Part shown: positions 18,639-30,176 of the stretch, one piece after another
How the letters are laid out: each line of letters starts with the position of its first letter
How positions within the stretch are numbered: position 1 is the first letter of the stretch
DNA from: Legionella qingyii
GTDB lineage: Bacteria > Pseudomonadota > Gammaproteobacteria > Legionellales > Legionellaceae
Length of the DNA: 64,000 nucleotides
Reading direction: 5' to 3'
NCBI RefSeq assembly: GCF_003184185.1
Contig: NZ_QHJG01000010.1
Location: 69,791-133,790 of the forward strand
Made by a program: the position numbers and the translations under genes
The notes under the pieces: model-generated
The model's database searches: none
What the model was told of the DNA's origin: nothing
The model's input: the letters and a program-made list of their open reading frames with translations, nothing else

Positions 18639-19952
18639 TTATACTGTATAACCCTCTTCGCGCATTTTTGCTAATTTATAGCGTAGAGTACGCTCACTTA
18701 CCCCCAATAAAGCAGCTACTTTTTGTCTATTTCCTTCATTCTCCAGTAAAGTTTTTTCGATTAATTCAAATTCATGAATTTGTAAATTTTTACTGTTGGC
18801 ATTTGAAGTAGTTTCAGGAACCAATGTAGCATTTAATGACAATTGTAAATGCTCCGCTTCTATAATACCTTGAGTTTGTAAAACTAAAGCGCGTTGAATC
18901 ACATTATCTAATTCACGCGCATTTCCTGGCCAAGGATATGCCAACATCAGTTTCTGAGCAGCTGGACAAATCACTGGAACGACACGCTGTTTATGGTGAC
19001 AGTGTTTACGAATCAGATAATTAGCTAATGGAATGATGTCATTCTTTCTTTCACGTAAAGGATGCCACTGTAAAGGGAAAACATTCAAACGATAAAATAA
19101 ATCTTCCCTAAAACGACCAGCCTTTACTTCATCTTTAAGTTGTCTATTCGTAGTAGCTAAAATGCGAACATCTAAACTAATTGTTTTATTAGCACCAATT
19201 CGCTCTACTTCTTTCTCTTGTAAAACACGAAGTAATTTAGCTTGCAGGCTTAAAGGCATTTCGCTTACTTCATCAAGAAGCAAAGTTCCTCCCTGCGCTT
19301 GTTCAAATTTTCCGGGAGTGGATTTGTAAGCACCAGTAAATGAACCCTTTTCGTAACCAAACAAAGTCGCCTCAAGCATTTGTTCAGGAATTGCAGCACA
19401 ATTAATAGCAATGAAAGGTTGTTTTTTTCGAGATGAATGATCATGTATAAAATGAGCCAACACCTCTTTACCTGTTCCGCTCTCACCACTAATCATCACA
19501 CCAACATCTGATTGAGCTACTTTTAATGCCATAGTTAATAAGGCCTGACTTTTAGGATCCTTTGCAATGGGCTCACCAGTATCTTCATCAAACTCTACTT
19601 TAATGTATTGGTTGATTTTTTCAGTCAATACTTGAGCGCTGAATGGCTTTTGTAAATAGTCTACCGCGCCATGATGAAGTGCATTCACTGCATCCTGTAC
19701 TGAGCCATAGGCAGTCATCAAAATCACAGGCAATCCAAGTCTTCTTTTTTGGATCTCTGCGAGCAATTGATTTCCATCCAGTTCATCCATACGAATATCC
19801 GTTAATACTACTGATGGATTATGGATTTCTAGAAGGGCTAAAGCTTCCTTGCCATCTTTAGCGGTAATATATGTATGGCCAGCAATAGTCATTGTTTCAG
19901 CCAGCGCTTCTCTTAATACTGGATCATCTTCAACGATTAAAACATGACTCAT
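18639..19952 (-). CDS. fleR: Sigma-54-dependent flagellar response regulator FleR (FlrC-like)
   Basis: Two-component activator of class III flagellar genes. It has 437 residues. The receiver domain (about 1-120) has phospho-acceptor Asp52 in VVLTDIRMDE. The AAA+ sigma-54 activator domain (about 135-365) has Walker A GESGTGKE. Its sigma-54 contact loop reads GSFTGA rather than the common GAFTGA. The C-terminal Fis-type helix-turn-helix contains NRQKVAALLGVSERTLRYKL. It is cotranscribed with, or just behind, fleS (126-base gap). A hairpin covers its ribosome site (see 19960-19986). It could also be named flrC. Confidence 0.95.
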   Translation of the reverse strand: MSHVLIVEDDPVLREALAETMTIAGHTYITAKDGKEALALLEIHNPSVVLTDIRMDELDGNQLLAEIQKRRLGLPVILMTAYGSVQDAVNALHHGAVDYLQKPFSAQVLTEKINQYIKVEFDEDTGEPIAKDPKSQALLTMALKVAQSDVGVMISGESGTGKEVLAHFIHDHSSRKKQPFIAINCAAIPEQMLEATLFGYEKGSFTGAYKSTPGKFEQAQGGTLLLDEVSEMPLSLQAKLLRVLQEKEVERIGANKTISLDVRILATTNRQLKDEVKAGRFREDLFYRLNVFPLQWHPLRERKNDIIPLANYLIRKHCHHKQRVVPVICPAAQKLMLAYPWPGNARELDNVIQRALVLQTQGIIEAEHLQLSLNATLVPETTSNANSKNLQIHEFELIEKTLLENEGNRQKVAALLGVSERTLRYKLAKMREEGYTV

Positions 19953-19959
19953 AGAAAAG

Positions 19960-19986
19960 TCCTTTTTCTAAGTGTTATAAAAAGGA
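19960..19986 (-). promoter_or_regulatory. Hairpin that masks the fleR ribosome site
   Basis: On the minus strand TCCTTTTT and AAAAAGGA (8-base arms, 11-base loop) flank the loop, and the second arm contains the AAAGGA Shine-Dalgarno 8 bases upstream of the fleR ATG. The fold would hide the ribosome site. The pairing is seen in the sequence; a regulatory effect is inferred. Confidence 0.45.
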
Positions 19987-20078
19987 TATCATCCTAAGCC
20001 TGCCAGAGCACTTCATGAATTTTAATCTAAGTTAAATCAGAAGTGCTTTGCCATATTCAGGATGACAACTCAACATAT

Positions 20079-21080
20079 TTACGGCAAAAACAAATTAACT
20101 TGTGTACCGACTCCCTCAGTAGATTCTAAACTGAGTCGACCTCCATGTGCTTTTACTACCGCATAAACAACTGCCAAGCCCAAGCCATTACCTTGGGCTT
20201 TTGTAGTATAAAAAGGAGAAAACGCTTGGTTTCTCACCTCTTCTGTCATTCCTTTACCATTGTCCTCTACTGATATTTGTATACCTGAATTATCTATAGA
20301 TGCAAGTGTTAAATTAATTTCTGTTGCATCTGATTGTAATGAATTGATCACCAAGTTTAAAACAGCACCAATTAATGATTCTGCATGAATTAATGATTCA
20401 CGAGTGGACAGTTGATTATTCACATTGAAGGTAACATTTTTAGCCAAAACATAGGGCTGTGCACGTTGCACTAGCAGGGAACACCAATAATTCATATCCA
20501 TGCGCCTTGGCTCTATTGTAGTACCTCGTGCAAATAGTAATAAGTCCTGGATTTGTTGCTCAATGCTGGTATGACATTCTTGCAATCGATGAATCCAATT
20601 TTGAGTACGCACTTCTAAATCGGGAAGATTATTCAGATGTTCCGTATATAACATCGCCGAAGCCAATGGTGTTCTGATCTGATGTGCGAGTTGTGCAGTC
20701 ATTGTACCAATTGAGACCAAACGCTTTTCATTTTCTTTGGCTTTCTCATAATCTCGAGTAGCAGTTATATCAGTTAAACTGACTAATATACCTGGCAAAC
20801 TATCCAAAGTCGCGATTGCTACGTGGACTCGACGCCCATCTGCCAGAGAAACTTCATGCCCATCGTCGGCACGAGGAACAAAAGCACGTAAAATCACATC
20901 CAACCACAGAGAATCGAGTAATCCATATCCCAACATTGCTTCAGCGGGTGGATTTAACCAAACAATTCTTCCTTGAGAATTGATAATTACCAAAGCAGTT
21001 GGCAAGCTGGATAAGATATCCCATTCAGAAAGAGGTATTTGAGGCCTTACGGCACATGTTTGGTAATTAGAATAATGCAT
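20079..21080 (-). CDS. fleS: Flagellar sensor histidine kinase FleS (FlrB-like)
   Basis: Cytosolic PAS-containing kinase partner of FleR. It has 333 residues. A PAS-like fold spans about 18-105 (INSQGRIVWLNPPAEAMLGY). The HisKA domain has H-box AQLAHQIRTPLA with His133. The ATPase domain has N box NLVINSLQ, DNGKGM and GNGLGLAVV. No membrane segment is visible, as in FlrB/FleS. It is upstream of fleR on the same strand, so the pair forms a two-component unit controlling basal-body and late flagellar genes. Confidence 0.95.
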   Translation of the reverse strand: MHYSNYQTCAVRPQIPLSEWDILSSLPTALVIINSQGRIVWLNPPAEAMLGYGLLDSLWLDVILRAFVPRADDGHEVSLADGRRVHVAIATLDSLPGILVSLTDITATRDYEKAKENEKRLVSIGTMTAQLAHQIRTPLASAMLYTEHLNNLPDLEVRTQNWIHRLQECHTSIEQQIQDLLLFARGTTIEPRRMDMNYWCSLLVQRAQPYVLAKNVTFNVNNQLSTRESLIHAESLIGAVLNLVINSLQSDATEINLTLASIDNSGIQISVEDNGKGMTEEVRNQAFSPFYTTKAQGNGLGLAVVYAVVKAHGGRLSLESTEGVGTQVNLFLP

Positions 21081-21424
21081 ACTGGATGAAATTATTATAA
21101 TTAATTAGAGGACTTTAGCAAATTTAGAATAAAATGAAAATACATTTAAAATCATGTAATTAATTACTTGAAAAAGTATATTGCATCTTTTATTGACAGA
21201 AAGTATAATCCATGATAAAAATATTGTTATTAAATTAGACAAAATAAGTAATTTTATGACAATAATGCGCCCCAATATGAATATGTGCATGAGCTGCCTG
21301 AACATTGTTTTTCAGGTTGGGCATGTGCAGTTGAATTTGGCGCTATAACTTCCCCACAAACCCAATACCAATGTTCAGGATATAGTTTCATAAAAGCGCC
21401 CTTAAAAAAATAGAGGGCTTATCC
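21081..21424. other. 344-base AT-rich gap between divergent fleS and the 388-aa gene
   Basis: No convincing gene. The left half is very AT-rich and should carry the fleS promoter. The right half contains the 83-base inverted-repeat element at 21297-21379 and a small GCCCT/AGGGC stem overlapping the ribosome site of the downstream gene. Confidence 0.6.
21297..21379. repeat. 83-base inverted-repeat element with perfect 11-base arms
   Basis: CCTGAACATTG at 21297-21307 and CAATGTTCAGG at 21369-21379 are perfect inverted copies. Inside, a second imperfect pair (GGTTGGG / CCCAATACC) extends the stem. The element does not match the CCTGGGT REP family. It could be a structured leader, a small RNA, or a small non-autonomous mobile element. 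Confidence 0.6.
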
Positions 21425-22591
21425 ATGAGCATATGCATTTTAAAAGGGATAAACAGCGAATCCATTGATGAAATAAGTTATCCGATCATCAAGGGATGTT
21501 ATCAAGAGTTAATTGACGCTTTAGTCAAAAAAGGTTTTTCACTCGAAAGCATCAAAATTTATTTTGATGACGAGCAGCGACAAATTCATTTTGACTACTA
21601 TCCAGATGAAATGGAGGTTCTAATCACATATACGGATTTTGATGAAAAACTACAACTTAATCTAACCCAAAAACCTTTTGCATCGAGTTGGGATGGTAAT
21701 CGCTACCGTCTTTGGCATAATAAATCGGCGGATGAATATGTATCTGAAATTAAATCGTTATGCCAGTTGTCCGTTGATTTGGCCCACCAAACAAATTATT
21801 CTCATTCCAACTGGAGTTTTTCACAAGCTTCACACTCTTATTTCTCAGTACCACAAAGAAAAGAAGCATTGAAAAAATCCTTTGAAGAGTTAAAAAGTAA
21901 AAAAACACTCCCGAAAGGAATCTACTTAGGTGAAATTCATCATCACAAATTTCCAAAAATATTTCTTGTTGAAAATCTGGAATACTTTAAAAAATTAGGA
22001 ATAAAAACCTTATTTTTTGAATTTCTTTTTTATGATCGTCATCAAACATTACTGGATACATATTTTAATAGCTCTAGCGAAGATCTTCCTCCCGAGCTAG
22101 CTGCCTATCTATATTTCAAAGATGTAGCAAGTGGATGCGGGTTTTCCGGTTACACTAATATAGTCAAAGCAGCCAAAAAAGTTGGAATTCGTGTAGTAGC
22201 CCTAGACTCTTATCCAGCAATTTTATCCTGTATTAAAAGTTTTCAAATTAAACACTTGGATGGAGATGATCATTTCAGAATTCATAGTTTCAATGGCAAT
22301 GCAGCGAAAATTATTGAAAAAGAAAATAATGAGGAACCCTATCTGGCGTTTTTAGGCTTTGATCACAGTTACGTTAGTGGAAATTCTCGTTATAAAAACA
22401 TTAAAAGTGTTGCGGAATTGTTACCCAATACATGTTCGGTATTTCTTACAGATGGTCAAATAGCTTATAAAAATTTTTATGCACCTTTTTTTAGTAATGA
22501 TAAACCATTGGTATTTAATTACAGTCGACTTGATGAGGCAGGAGCCGATATTATTGAGTCGAGTTGGAATATTCCGGATTGTAAATTATAA
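21425..22591 (+). CDS. Orphan protein with EreA/ChaN/TIKI-like motif pattern (388 aa); candidate effector
   Basis: The N-terminal half (about 1-160) is not recognised. The C-terminal half (about 163-345) looks like the erythromycin-esterase/ChaN/PrgY superfamily. IYLGEIHHH (Gly169-Glu170, His172-174) is followed by a helix. IKTLFFEFLFYDRHQ carries Glu199, VVALDSYP carries Asp261, and AFLGFDHSYV carries His314. The pattern GE-x-H ... E ... D ... G-x-D/x-H is that of the metal- or heme-binding fold used by EreA and ChaN. There is no signal peptide or membrane segment. It stands alone between fleS and rarA. In Legionella such proteins are often translocated, but that is inference. The fold assignment is made by eye and moderate. 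Confidence 0.6.
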   Translation: MSICILKGINSESIDEISYPIIKGCYQELIDALVKKGFSLESIKIYFDDEQRQIHFDYYPDEMEVLITYTDFDEKLQLNLTQKPFASSWDGNRYRLWHNKSADEYVSEIKSLCQLSVDLAHQTNYSHSNWSFSQASHSYFSVPQRKEALKKSFEELKSKKTLPKGIYLGEIHHHKFPKIFLVENLEYFKKLGIKTLFFEFLFYDRHQTLLDTYFNSSSEDLPPELAAYLYFKDVASGCGFSGYTNIVKAAKKVGIRVVALDSYPAILSCIKSFQIKHLDGDDHFRIHSFNGNAAKIIEKENNEEPYLAFLGFDHSYVSGNSRYKNIKSVAELLPNTCSVFLTDGQIAYKNFYAPFFSNDKPLVFNYSRLDEAGADIIESSWNIPDCKL

Positions 22592-22650
22592 GAGAAAAGA
22601 TATATGGAGTCGAAGGAACACTTAATACTGAAACTTGATTTGTGGGCGTC

Positions 22651-22686
22651 TAGCCTGGAGAAGCATAGCGACAATCATGCAGGCTA
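22651..22686. repeat. REP-like hairpin overlapping the rarA stop codon
   Basis: TAGCCTG (22651-22657) is mirrored by CAGGCTA (22680-22686), with an AAGCATAGCG-type centre as in the other family members. The last three bases on the minus strand are the TAG of rarA. It lies between two converging genes and can act as a bidirectional terminator. Confidence 0.6.
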
Positions 22687-23985
22687 CGATCCTCGCTTTT
22701 TCTCATCGAGTGATTTTAGAAATGCCAGCTTCTCTGCAATTTTAATTTCTAATCCACGAGGAACTGGTTTATACCAGCCAGGTTCTTGCATATCATCCGG
22801 TAAATAATGTTCTCCAGCAGCGTAAGCATGTGGTTCATCATGAGCATAGCGATACGCTTTTCCATGTCCTAGTTTTTTCATTAAACGAGTAGGAGCGTTG
22901 CGCAAATGAACAGGCACTTCTCGAGATTTATCTCGTTTTACAAAGTCCATCGCTTGATTAAAAGCAACATATGCTGCGTTACTTTTTGCAGCAATTGACA
23001 AATAAATAACCGCCTCCCCTAGAGCAAGTTCTCCCTCCGGAGAGCCTAGCCTTTCATAAGTTATTGCAGCATCGTTTGCAATTTGGACAGCTCGTGGATC
23101 AGCTAAACCAATATCTTCCCATGCCATCCTAACAATTCGCCGTGCCAAATAACGTGGATCCACCCCTCCATCCAACATACGGCATAACCAATATAATGAT
23201 GCATCAGGATTAGAGCCACGTACAGATTTGTGTAATGCAGAAATTTGATCGTAAAAATTATCACCACTTTTATCAAAACGTCTGACCTGCTCTGCCAATG
23301 AATTCATAACAAATTCTTTAGTCACTTGTTTATTATTCATTGCAGTACATGCCGTGTGTAATTGTTCCAGACTATTTAATAATCGTCTTGCATCACCATC
23401 AGCAAATCCGATAAGCATTTCTATCGCATCGTCATCAAATTGAATATGGGACAAAACAGTCTGATTCGCCTTTTGAAATAATCGTTTTAACTCTTCATCT
23501 GTCAAGGATTTTAAAACATAAACTTGGGCACGTGATAATAAAGCTGAGTTTACTTCGAAAGAAGGATTTTCTGTAGTAGCGCCTATGAAGGTTACTAAAC
23601 CAGATTCCGTATAGGGCAATAATGCATCTTGTTGAGCTTTGTTAAAACGATGAATTTCATCAATAAACAATATGGTATGTTTACCTAAGTTTAGATTTTC
23701 CTGTGCTTTTTCAATTGCTGCGCGAATGTCCTTAACCCCTGAAAATACAGCAGAAAGTGCTATCCATTCGCAATCAAAAGCTTCTGCAGTAATTCGAGCA
23801 ATTGTTGTCTTGCCAACACCTGGTGGTCCCCATAAAATCATCGAATGAAGTTTTTTAGCTGCAAAACTGAGCCGTAAAGACTTCCCTTCTCCCAATAAAT
23901 GGCTCTGACCAATCACTTCATCCAGGCTTCGGGGTCTTAGAAGCTCCGCTAGCGGTGGCGTAGGCATTGTCTCAAACAAACTCAT
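22684..23985 (-). CDS. rarA: Replication-associated recombination protein RarA (MgsA)
   Basis: AAA+ clamp-loader-like ATPase of the RarA/WRNIP1 family acting at stalled forks. It has 433 residues, close to E. coli RarA (447). Walker A is GPPGVGKT (53-60), Walker B is ILFIDEIHRFN, and the sensor-1 segment is IGATTENPSFEVN. The tetramerisation domain MgsA_C (about 250-430) contains SVRGSNPDASLYWLCRML and ends in the typical LPDDM..PGWYKP motif. The ATG overlaps the lolA stop (ATGA). The stop codon lies inside a REP-like repeat. Confidence 0.97.
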   Translation of the reverse strand: MSLFETMPTPPLAELLRPRSLDEVIGQSHLLGEGKSLRLSFAAKKLHSMILWGPPGVGKTTIARITAEAFDCEWIALSAVFSGVKDIRAAIEKAQENLNLGKHTILFIDEIHRFNKAQQDALLPYTESGLVTFIGATTENPSFEVNSALLSRAQVYVLKSLTDEELKRLFQKANQTVLSHIQFDDDAIEMLIGFADGDARRLLNSLEQLHTACTAMNNKQVTKEFVMNSLAEQVRRFDKSGDNFYDQISALHKSVRGSNPDASLYWLCRMLDGGVDPRYLARRIVRMAWEDIGLADPRAVQIANDAAITYERLGSPEGELALGEAVIYLSIAAKSNAAYVAFNQAMDFVKRDKSREVPVHLRNAPTRLMKKLGHGKAYRYAHDEPHAYAAGEHYLPDDMQEPGWYKPVPRGLEIKIAEKLAFLKSLDEKKRGS

Positions 23986-24590
23986 TGCTGTACCACATCA
24001 ACCCCTTTTGGCGTTTTGAACTGAAACAAACCAGTAGCCAATTTAGGGTTTAATTTAATTTGTGATAATTGAACCGTAGTCACTTGGCCTAATTGATCGT
24101 ATAACTCCAATCCCGTTAGGCTATTTTGCCGAAACACTAATTTTATTCGTTGGAAATTCGCTTTAGGTGATTTTGATTTTAAATCAAAAACAATTTCATT
24201 ACCCATATTACTCTGAGTTACAGTAAAATCTCGGGTAACAGTATTGTCATAGCCGCTTAAGAATAAAGCAGCGGTTCCCCCTAAACCTTTTTTTTGTGTT
24301 TTAACAGTGACTTGCTCTAAGTCCTTGTCATAAACCCAAATTTTTTGTCCATCTGCTACCATTAATTGCGCCATTGGCTGCAAAGTTTGCCAACGAAATC
24401 GACCAGGTCTTTGTAATGCCATAGTTCCTGATGAACGAGACACTACTCTATGTTTTGCTTTTACAGATTGCTTAAAAACAGCCGTCATTGAACGTATGCT
24501 GTTTAATTTGTTCTGTAGCAACACATCAGGAGTTTCACAAAACCCTACGGTAGAAACACTTAAGAGCAATGCTATTAATATTTTTTTCAT
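23982..24590 (-). CDS. lolA: Periplasmic outer-membrane lipoprotein carrier LolA
   Basis: Ferries lipoproteins from LolCDE to LolB. It has 202 residues. A signal peptide MKKILIALLLSVSTVGFC is cleaved near residue 18. The LolA core contains SGTMALQRPGRFRW and YDKDLEQVTVK, family hallmarks of the hydrophobic half-barrel. It starts 2 bases after the ftsK stop and overlaps rarA by 4 bases, giving the conserved ftsK-lolA-rarA operon order. Confidence 0.96.
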   Translation of the reverse strand: MKKILIALLLSVSTVGFCETPDVLLQNKLNSIRSMTAVFKQSVKAKHRVVSRSSGTMALQRPGRFRWQTLQPMAQLMVADGQKIWVYDKDLEQVTVKTQKKGLGGTAALFLSGYDNTVTRDFTVTQSNMGNEIVFDLKSKSPKANFQRIKLVFRQNSLTGLELYDQLGQVTTVQLSQIKLNPKLATGLFQFKTPKGVDVVQQ

Positions 24591-24592
24591 AA

Positions 24593-28033
<3,441 letters not shown>

Positions 28034-28052
28034 GGTCTGATTAAAATTTGGT

Positions 28053-28093
28053 GCAGTGAAGTTAGCGCTTAAAATATAACCCTGCTTCACTGC
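28053..28093. terminator. Inverted repeat between convergent trxB and the 213-aa gene
   Basis: GCAGTGAAG (28053-28061) and CTTCACTGC (28085-28093) form a 9-base stem with a 23-base loop. It lies between two converging genes and probably ends both transcripts. The core resembles the GCAGTGAAG variants of the window's REP family. Confidence 0.5.
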
Positions 28094-28112
28094 TACTGAA
28101 TTAGAACATCAC

Positions 28113-28754
28113 TCATAATACCTTTGATGCTTTGTTTTGATTAAGCATTTTCAATATAATATCTTTCCCCATAGCCTCTACCATCTTCATAAATAATGGG
28201 GGTTTATTTGCTTGCAAGCGATGCAAATCGGAATAACTCCAGTATAAATAATCCACAGGCTCTCGTGCGTATATGGTAGTACTGGCCTTTCCATCTCTAA
28301 AATAACTCATCTCCCCAATAAAATGATATGGACCTACCTCAATAATCGCTTCATCTACCTCAATATAAACCAATCCTTTTGTAATCAACATTAAATTTTC
28401 TACAGGTTCTCCCTTGATTAATATTTTCTTATTTCTGGAAGTACCTCGTTCACTTAATTTAATCAGGCGAATAAAATCACTGGTTTGCATACTTACAAAA
28501 AACAAATCTTTTACTTGTTGTAAATCATAAGGCAAATCTTGAGGCATCAAATCTCTTAACAAAATACCTATCTGTACAAAATTAATAATTAATGATGCAA
28601 TAGCCCAATATGCAACCGGGGGCACATCAGCTAATGCTCCATAAAGCAAAAATGATAAATCAGATAATATGAAGATGGTGCGGATAAAGAGTACTTTTCT
28701 GAAACAAAGGCTGAGAAGCATTAAAATGTTACCCAAACTATACAGATGATCCAA
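28113..28754 (-). CDS. Popeye-like membrane protein with cyclic-nucleotide-binding fold (213 aa)
   Basis: The N-terminal third has about three hydrophobic segments (roughly residues 5-20, 24-42 and 48-68). The rest (about 88-205) is a cNMP-binding beta-roll with ILIKGEPVENLMLITKGLVYIE, then FIGEMSYFRDGKASTTIYA, then a C-terminal helix. This order (three membrane helices, then a cNMP-binding fold) is that of Popeye-domain proteins. The phosphate-binding cassette has Gly-Glu (FIGE) but lacks the usual Arg (GKASTT instead of RSAT), so canonical cAMP binding is doubtful. No partner is adjacent. The fold call is good; ligand and role are unknown. Confidence 0.7.
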   Translation of the reverse strand: MDHLYSLGNILMLLSLCFRKVLFIRTIFILSDLSFLLYGALADVPPVAYWAIASLIINFVQIGILLRDLMPQDLPYDLQQVKDLFFVSMQTSDFIRLIKLSERGTSRNKKILIKGEPVENLMLITKGLVYIEVDEAIIEVGPYHFIGEMSYFRDGKASTTIYAREPVDYLYWSYSDLHRLQANKPPLFMKMVEAMGKDIILKMLNQNKASKVL

Positions 28755-28841
28755 TTGCTTCCTCCAATTCTCGCTTATAATAAGTGTAGAATAAAAAATG
28801 ATTTATAAGAGAAAAATTCCTGATAAATTGAGGAGTTCAAG

Positions 28842-29510
28842 TTGAATTATAATGAAATCCACTTCTTTCCAAATCCAGAAACAAGTGATGACCAAGGTTT
28901 ATTATTCATTGGGGGTGATTTATCCCCTCAACGCATTCTTCAAGCTTACAGACAAGGAATCTTTCCCTGGTATGAACCAGGAACACCAATTCTCTGGTGG
29001 TCGCCAAATCCAAGACTCATATTGATTCCTAATGAATTTAAATTGTCTCGCAGTTTGCAAAAATCATTAAAGAAAGCCTTCAGATTCACGATAGATACCG
29101 CTTTTAAACAGGTAATTACAGCATGTGCTACGAGTGTTAATCGAATCAATAATACCTGGATAACTAAAGAGATGATCGCAGCCTATACTCAATTACACAC
29201 TATGGGTTATGCTCATTCCTTTGAAATATGGTACGAAAACGAACTTGTCGGAGGCTTATATGGACTCAGTTTAGGTCATGCCTTTTTTGGTGAATCTATG
29301 TTCCATAAAATGACAGATGCTTCGAAAATTGCCTTCTACTACTTATGCAGAACGATGAGTGAATGGAACTATGATTTTATTGATTGCCAAATTCCGACCA
29401 ATCATTTACAAAGTTTAGGTGCCAAAATTATTGATCGAAGAGAATTTCTTCACATGCTCTATCAGTCTTTAGAGCATCCTACAAAAAAAGGTTCATGGCG
29501 CGTCAATTAA
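28842..29510 (+). CDS. aat: Leucyl/phenylalanyl-tRNA-protein transferase
   Basis: Transfers Leu or Phe from tRNA to N-terminal Arg/Lys, marking proteins for ClpAPS (N-degron pathway). It has 222 residues. Family landmarks are GLLFIGGDLSPQRILQAYRQ, GIFPWYE and PILWWSPNPR, then the GNAT-like core ELVGGLYGLSLGHAFFGESMF and FIDCQIPTNHLQSLGA. The start is a TTG at 28842 preceded by AGGAG at a 6-base spacing. No in-frame ATG or GTG is near, so the rare start looks real. Confidence 0.96.
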   Translation: MNYNEIHFFPNPETSDDQGLLFIGGDLSPQRILQAYRQGIFPWYEPGTPILWWSPNPRLILIPNEFKLSRSLQKSLKKAFRFTIDTAFKQVITACATSVNRINNTWITKEMIAAYTQLHTMGYAHSFEIWYENELVGGLYGLSLGHAFFGESMFHKMTDASKIAFYYLCRTMSEWNYDFIDCQIPTNHLQSLGAKIIDRREFLHMLYQSLEHPTKKGSWRVN

Positions 29511-29633
29511 GATTTCAAATAGCAACAATCGTGTACTATTATTATACCATATAGGCAATTAATTACCATTTTGTCTCGTTATAGCGTTAGTAATTGATAA
29601 TTAATTTTATTAAGGAACTCGGAGTATTGCCCT

Positions 29634-30176
29634 ATGGAGTCAAAACAAAATAATGAACCAGGGCCTAAAGTGCCTGTTATTTTTCGACCACTTAGCTGTA
29701 ACCAATTACATGATATTTTGGAACACAATGGTGCGACAAAGAATGAAACAAAGTCTGTCTTTTTAATAAGGGACAACTCAGGAGGGTTTATAACTGTTTC
29801 ATATTACTCTCTAGAACATGAAATGGTAAAGAATCTTCGATTTGGGTTAACAAGTGATGGATGGAAAACAGTACCTAAACCTCCTAAAGAGCCTTCATTT
29901 ACAGATACACTTGAGGTAAAAACAAAATATATCATTGAAAAAGCAAAATTTGATGAAGAAATGCAGAGCTTTATTAATACCGCAAAAGTATTATTTGAAC
30001 AAAATGTTAGGCCTGAGCAGATTAAAGCACTCAGTTATGAATTACAAAAAAACGAGTTTAATATGCACGGTCTTATTAGGCCCAATCGTGAACAAGCCAG
30101 CAAAGAAAGACACTATATTGATTACGTTAAGGATGCATTCTTAATTGAAAATCCTCTTAACTTAGCAATAAAGTAG
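29634..30176 (+). CDS. Putative bacterial SH2-domain protein (180 aa); candidate effector
   Basis: Residues about 16-85 read like an SH2 phosphotyrosine-binding domain. A strand-plus-helix opening is FRPLSCNQLHDILEHNG (like the W-y-g-x-l-s-R..A..lL opening). The FLVR-type strand is SVFLIRDNSGG with Arg46 at the phosphotyrosine-coordinating position. ITVSYYSLEHEMVKNLRFGL (like YxLSV..g.vkHyrI) follows, then DGWKTV. The C-terminal half (about 95-175) is helical and charged. SH2 domains are otherwise almost confined to eukaryotes, but Legionella is known to encode some that bind host phosphotyrosine, and this protein has the expected size and no signal peptide. A GGAG ribosome site precedes the ATG. 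The assignment is by eye; host targeting is inference. Confidence 0.62.
   Translation: MESKQNNEPGPKVPVIFRPLSCNQLHDILEHNGATKNETKSVFLIRDNSGGFITVSYYSLEHEMVKNLRFGLTSDGWKTVPKPPKEPSFTDTLEVKTKYIIEKAKFDEEMQSFINTAKVLFEQNVRPEQIKALSYELQKNEFNMHGLIRPNREQASKERHYIDYVKDAFLIENPLNLAIK

Noticed and set aside
21105..21305. 66-codon hydrophobic frame upstream of fleS
   Set aside because: It is AT-rich low-complexity translation with no ribosome site or family.
22604..22807. 67-codon plus-strand frame after the 388-aa gene
   Set aside because: Two thirds of it is antisense to rarA and it crosses the REP-like hairpin; no family features.
28842..28844. TTG start of aat suspected to be an error
   Set aside because: The AGGAG at ideal spacing and the alignment of the N-terminus with the family support the TTG start.
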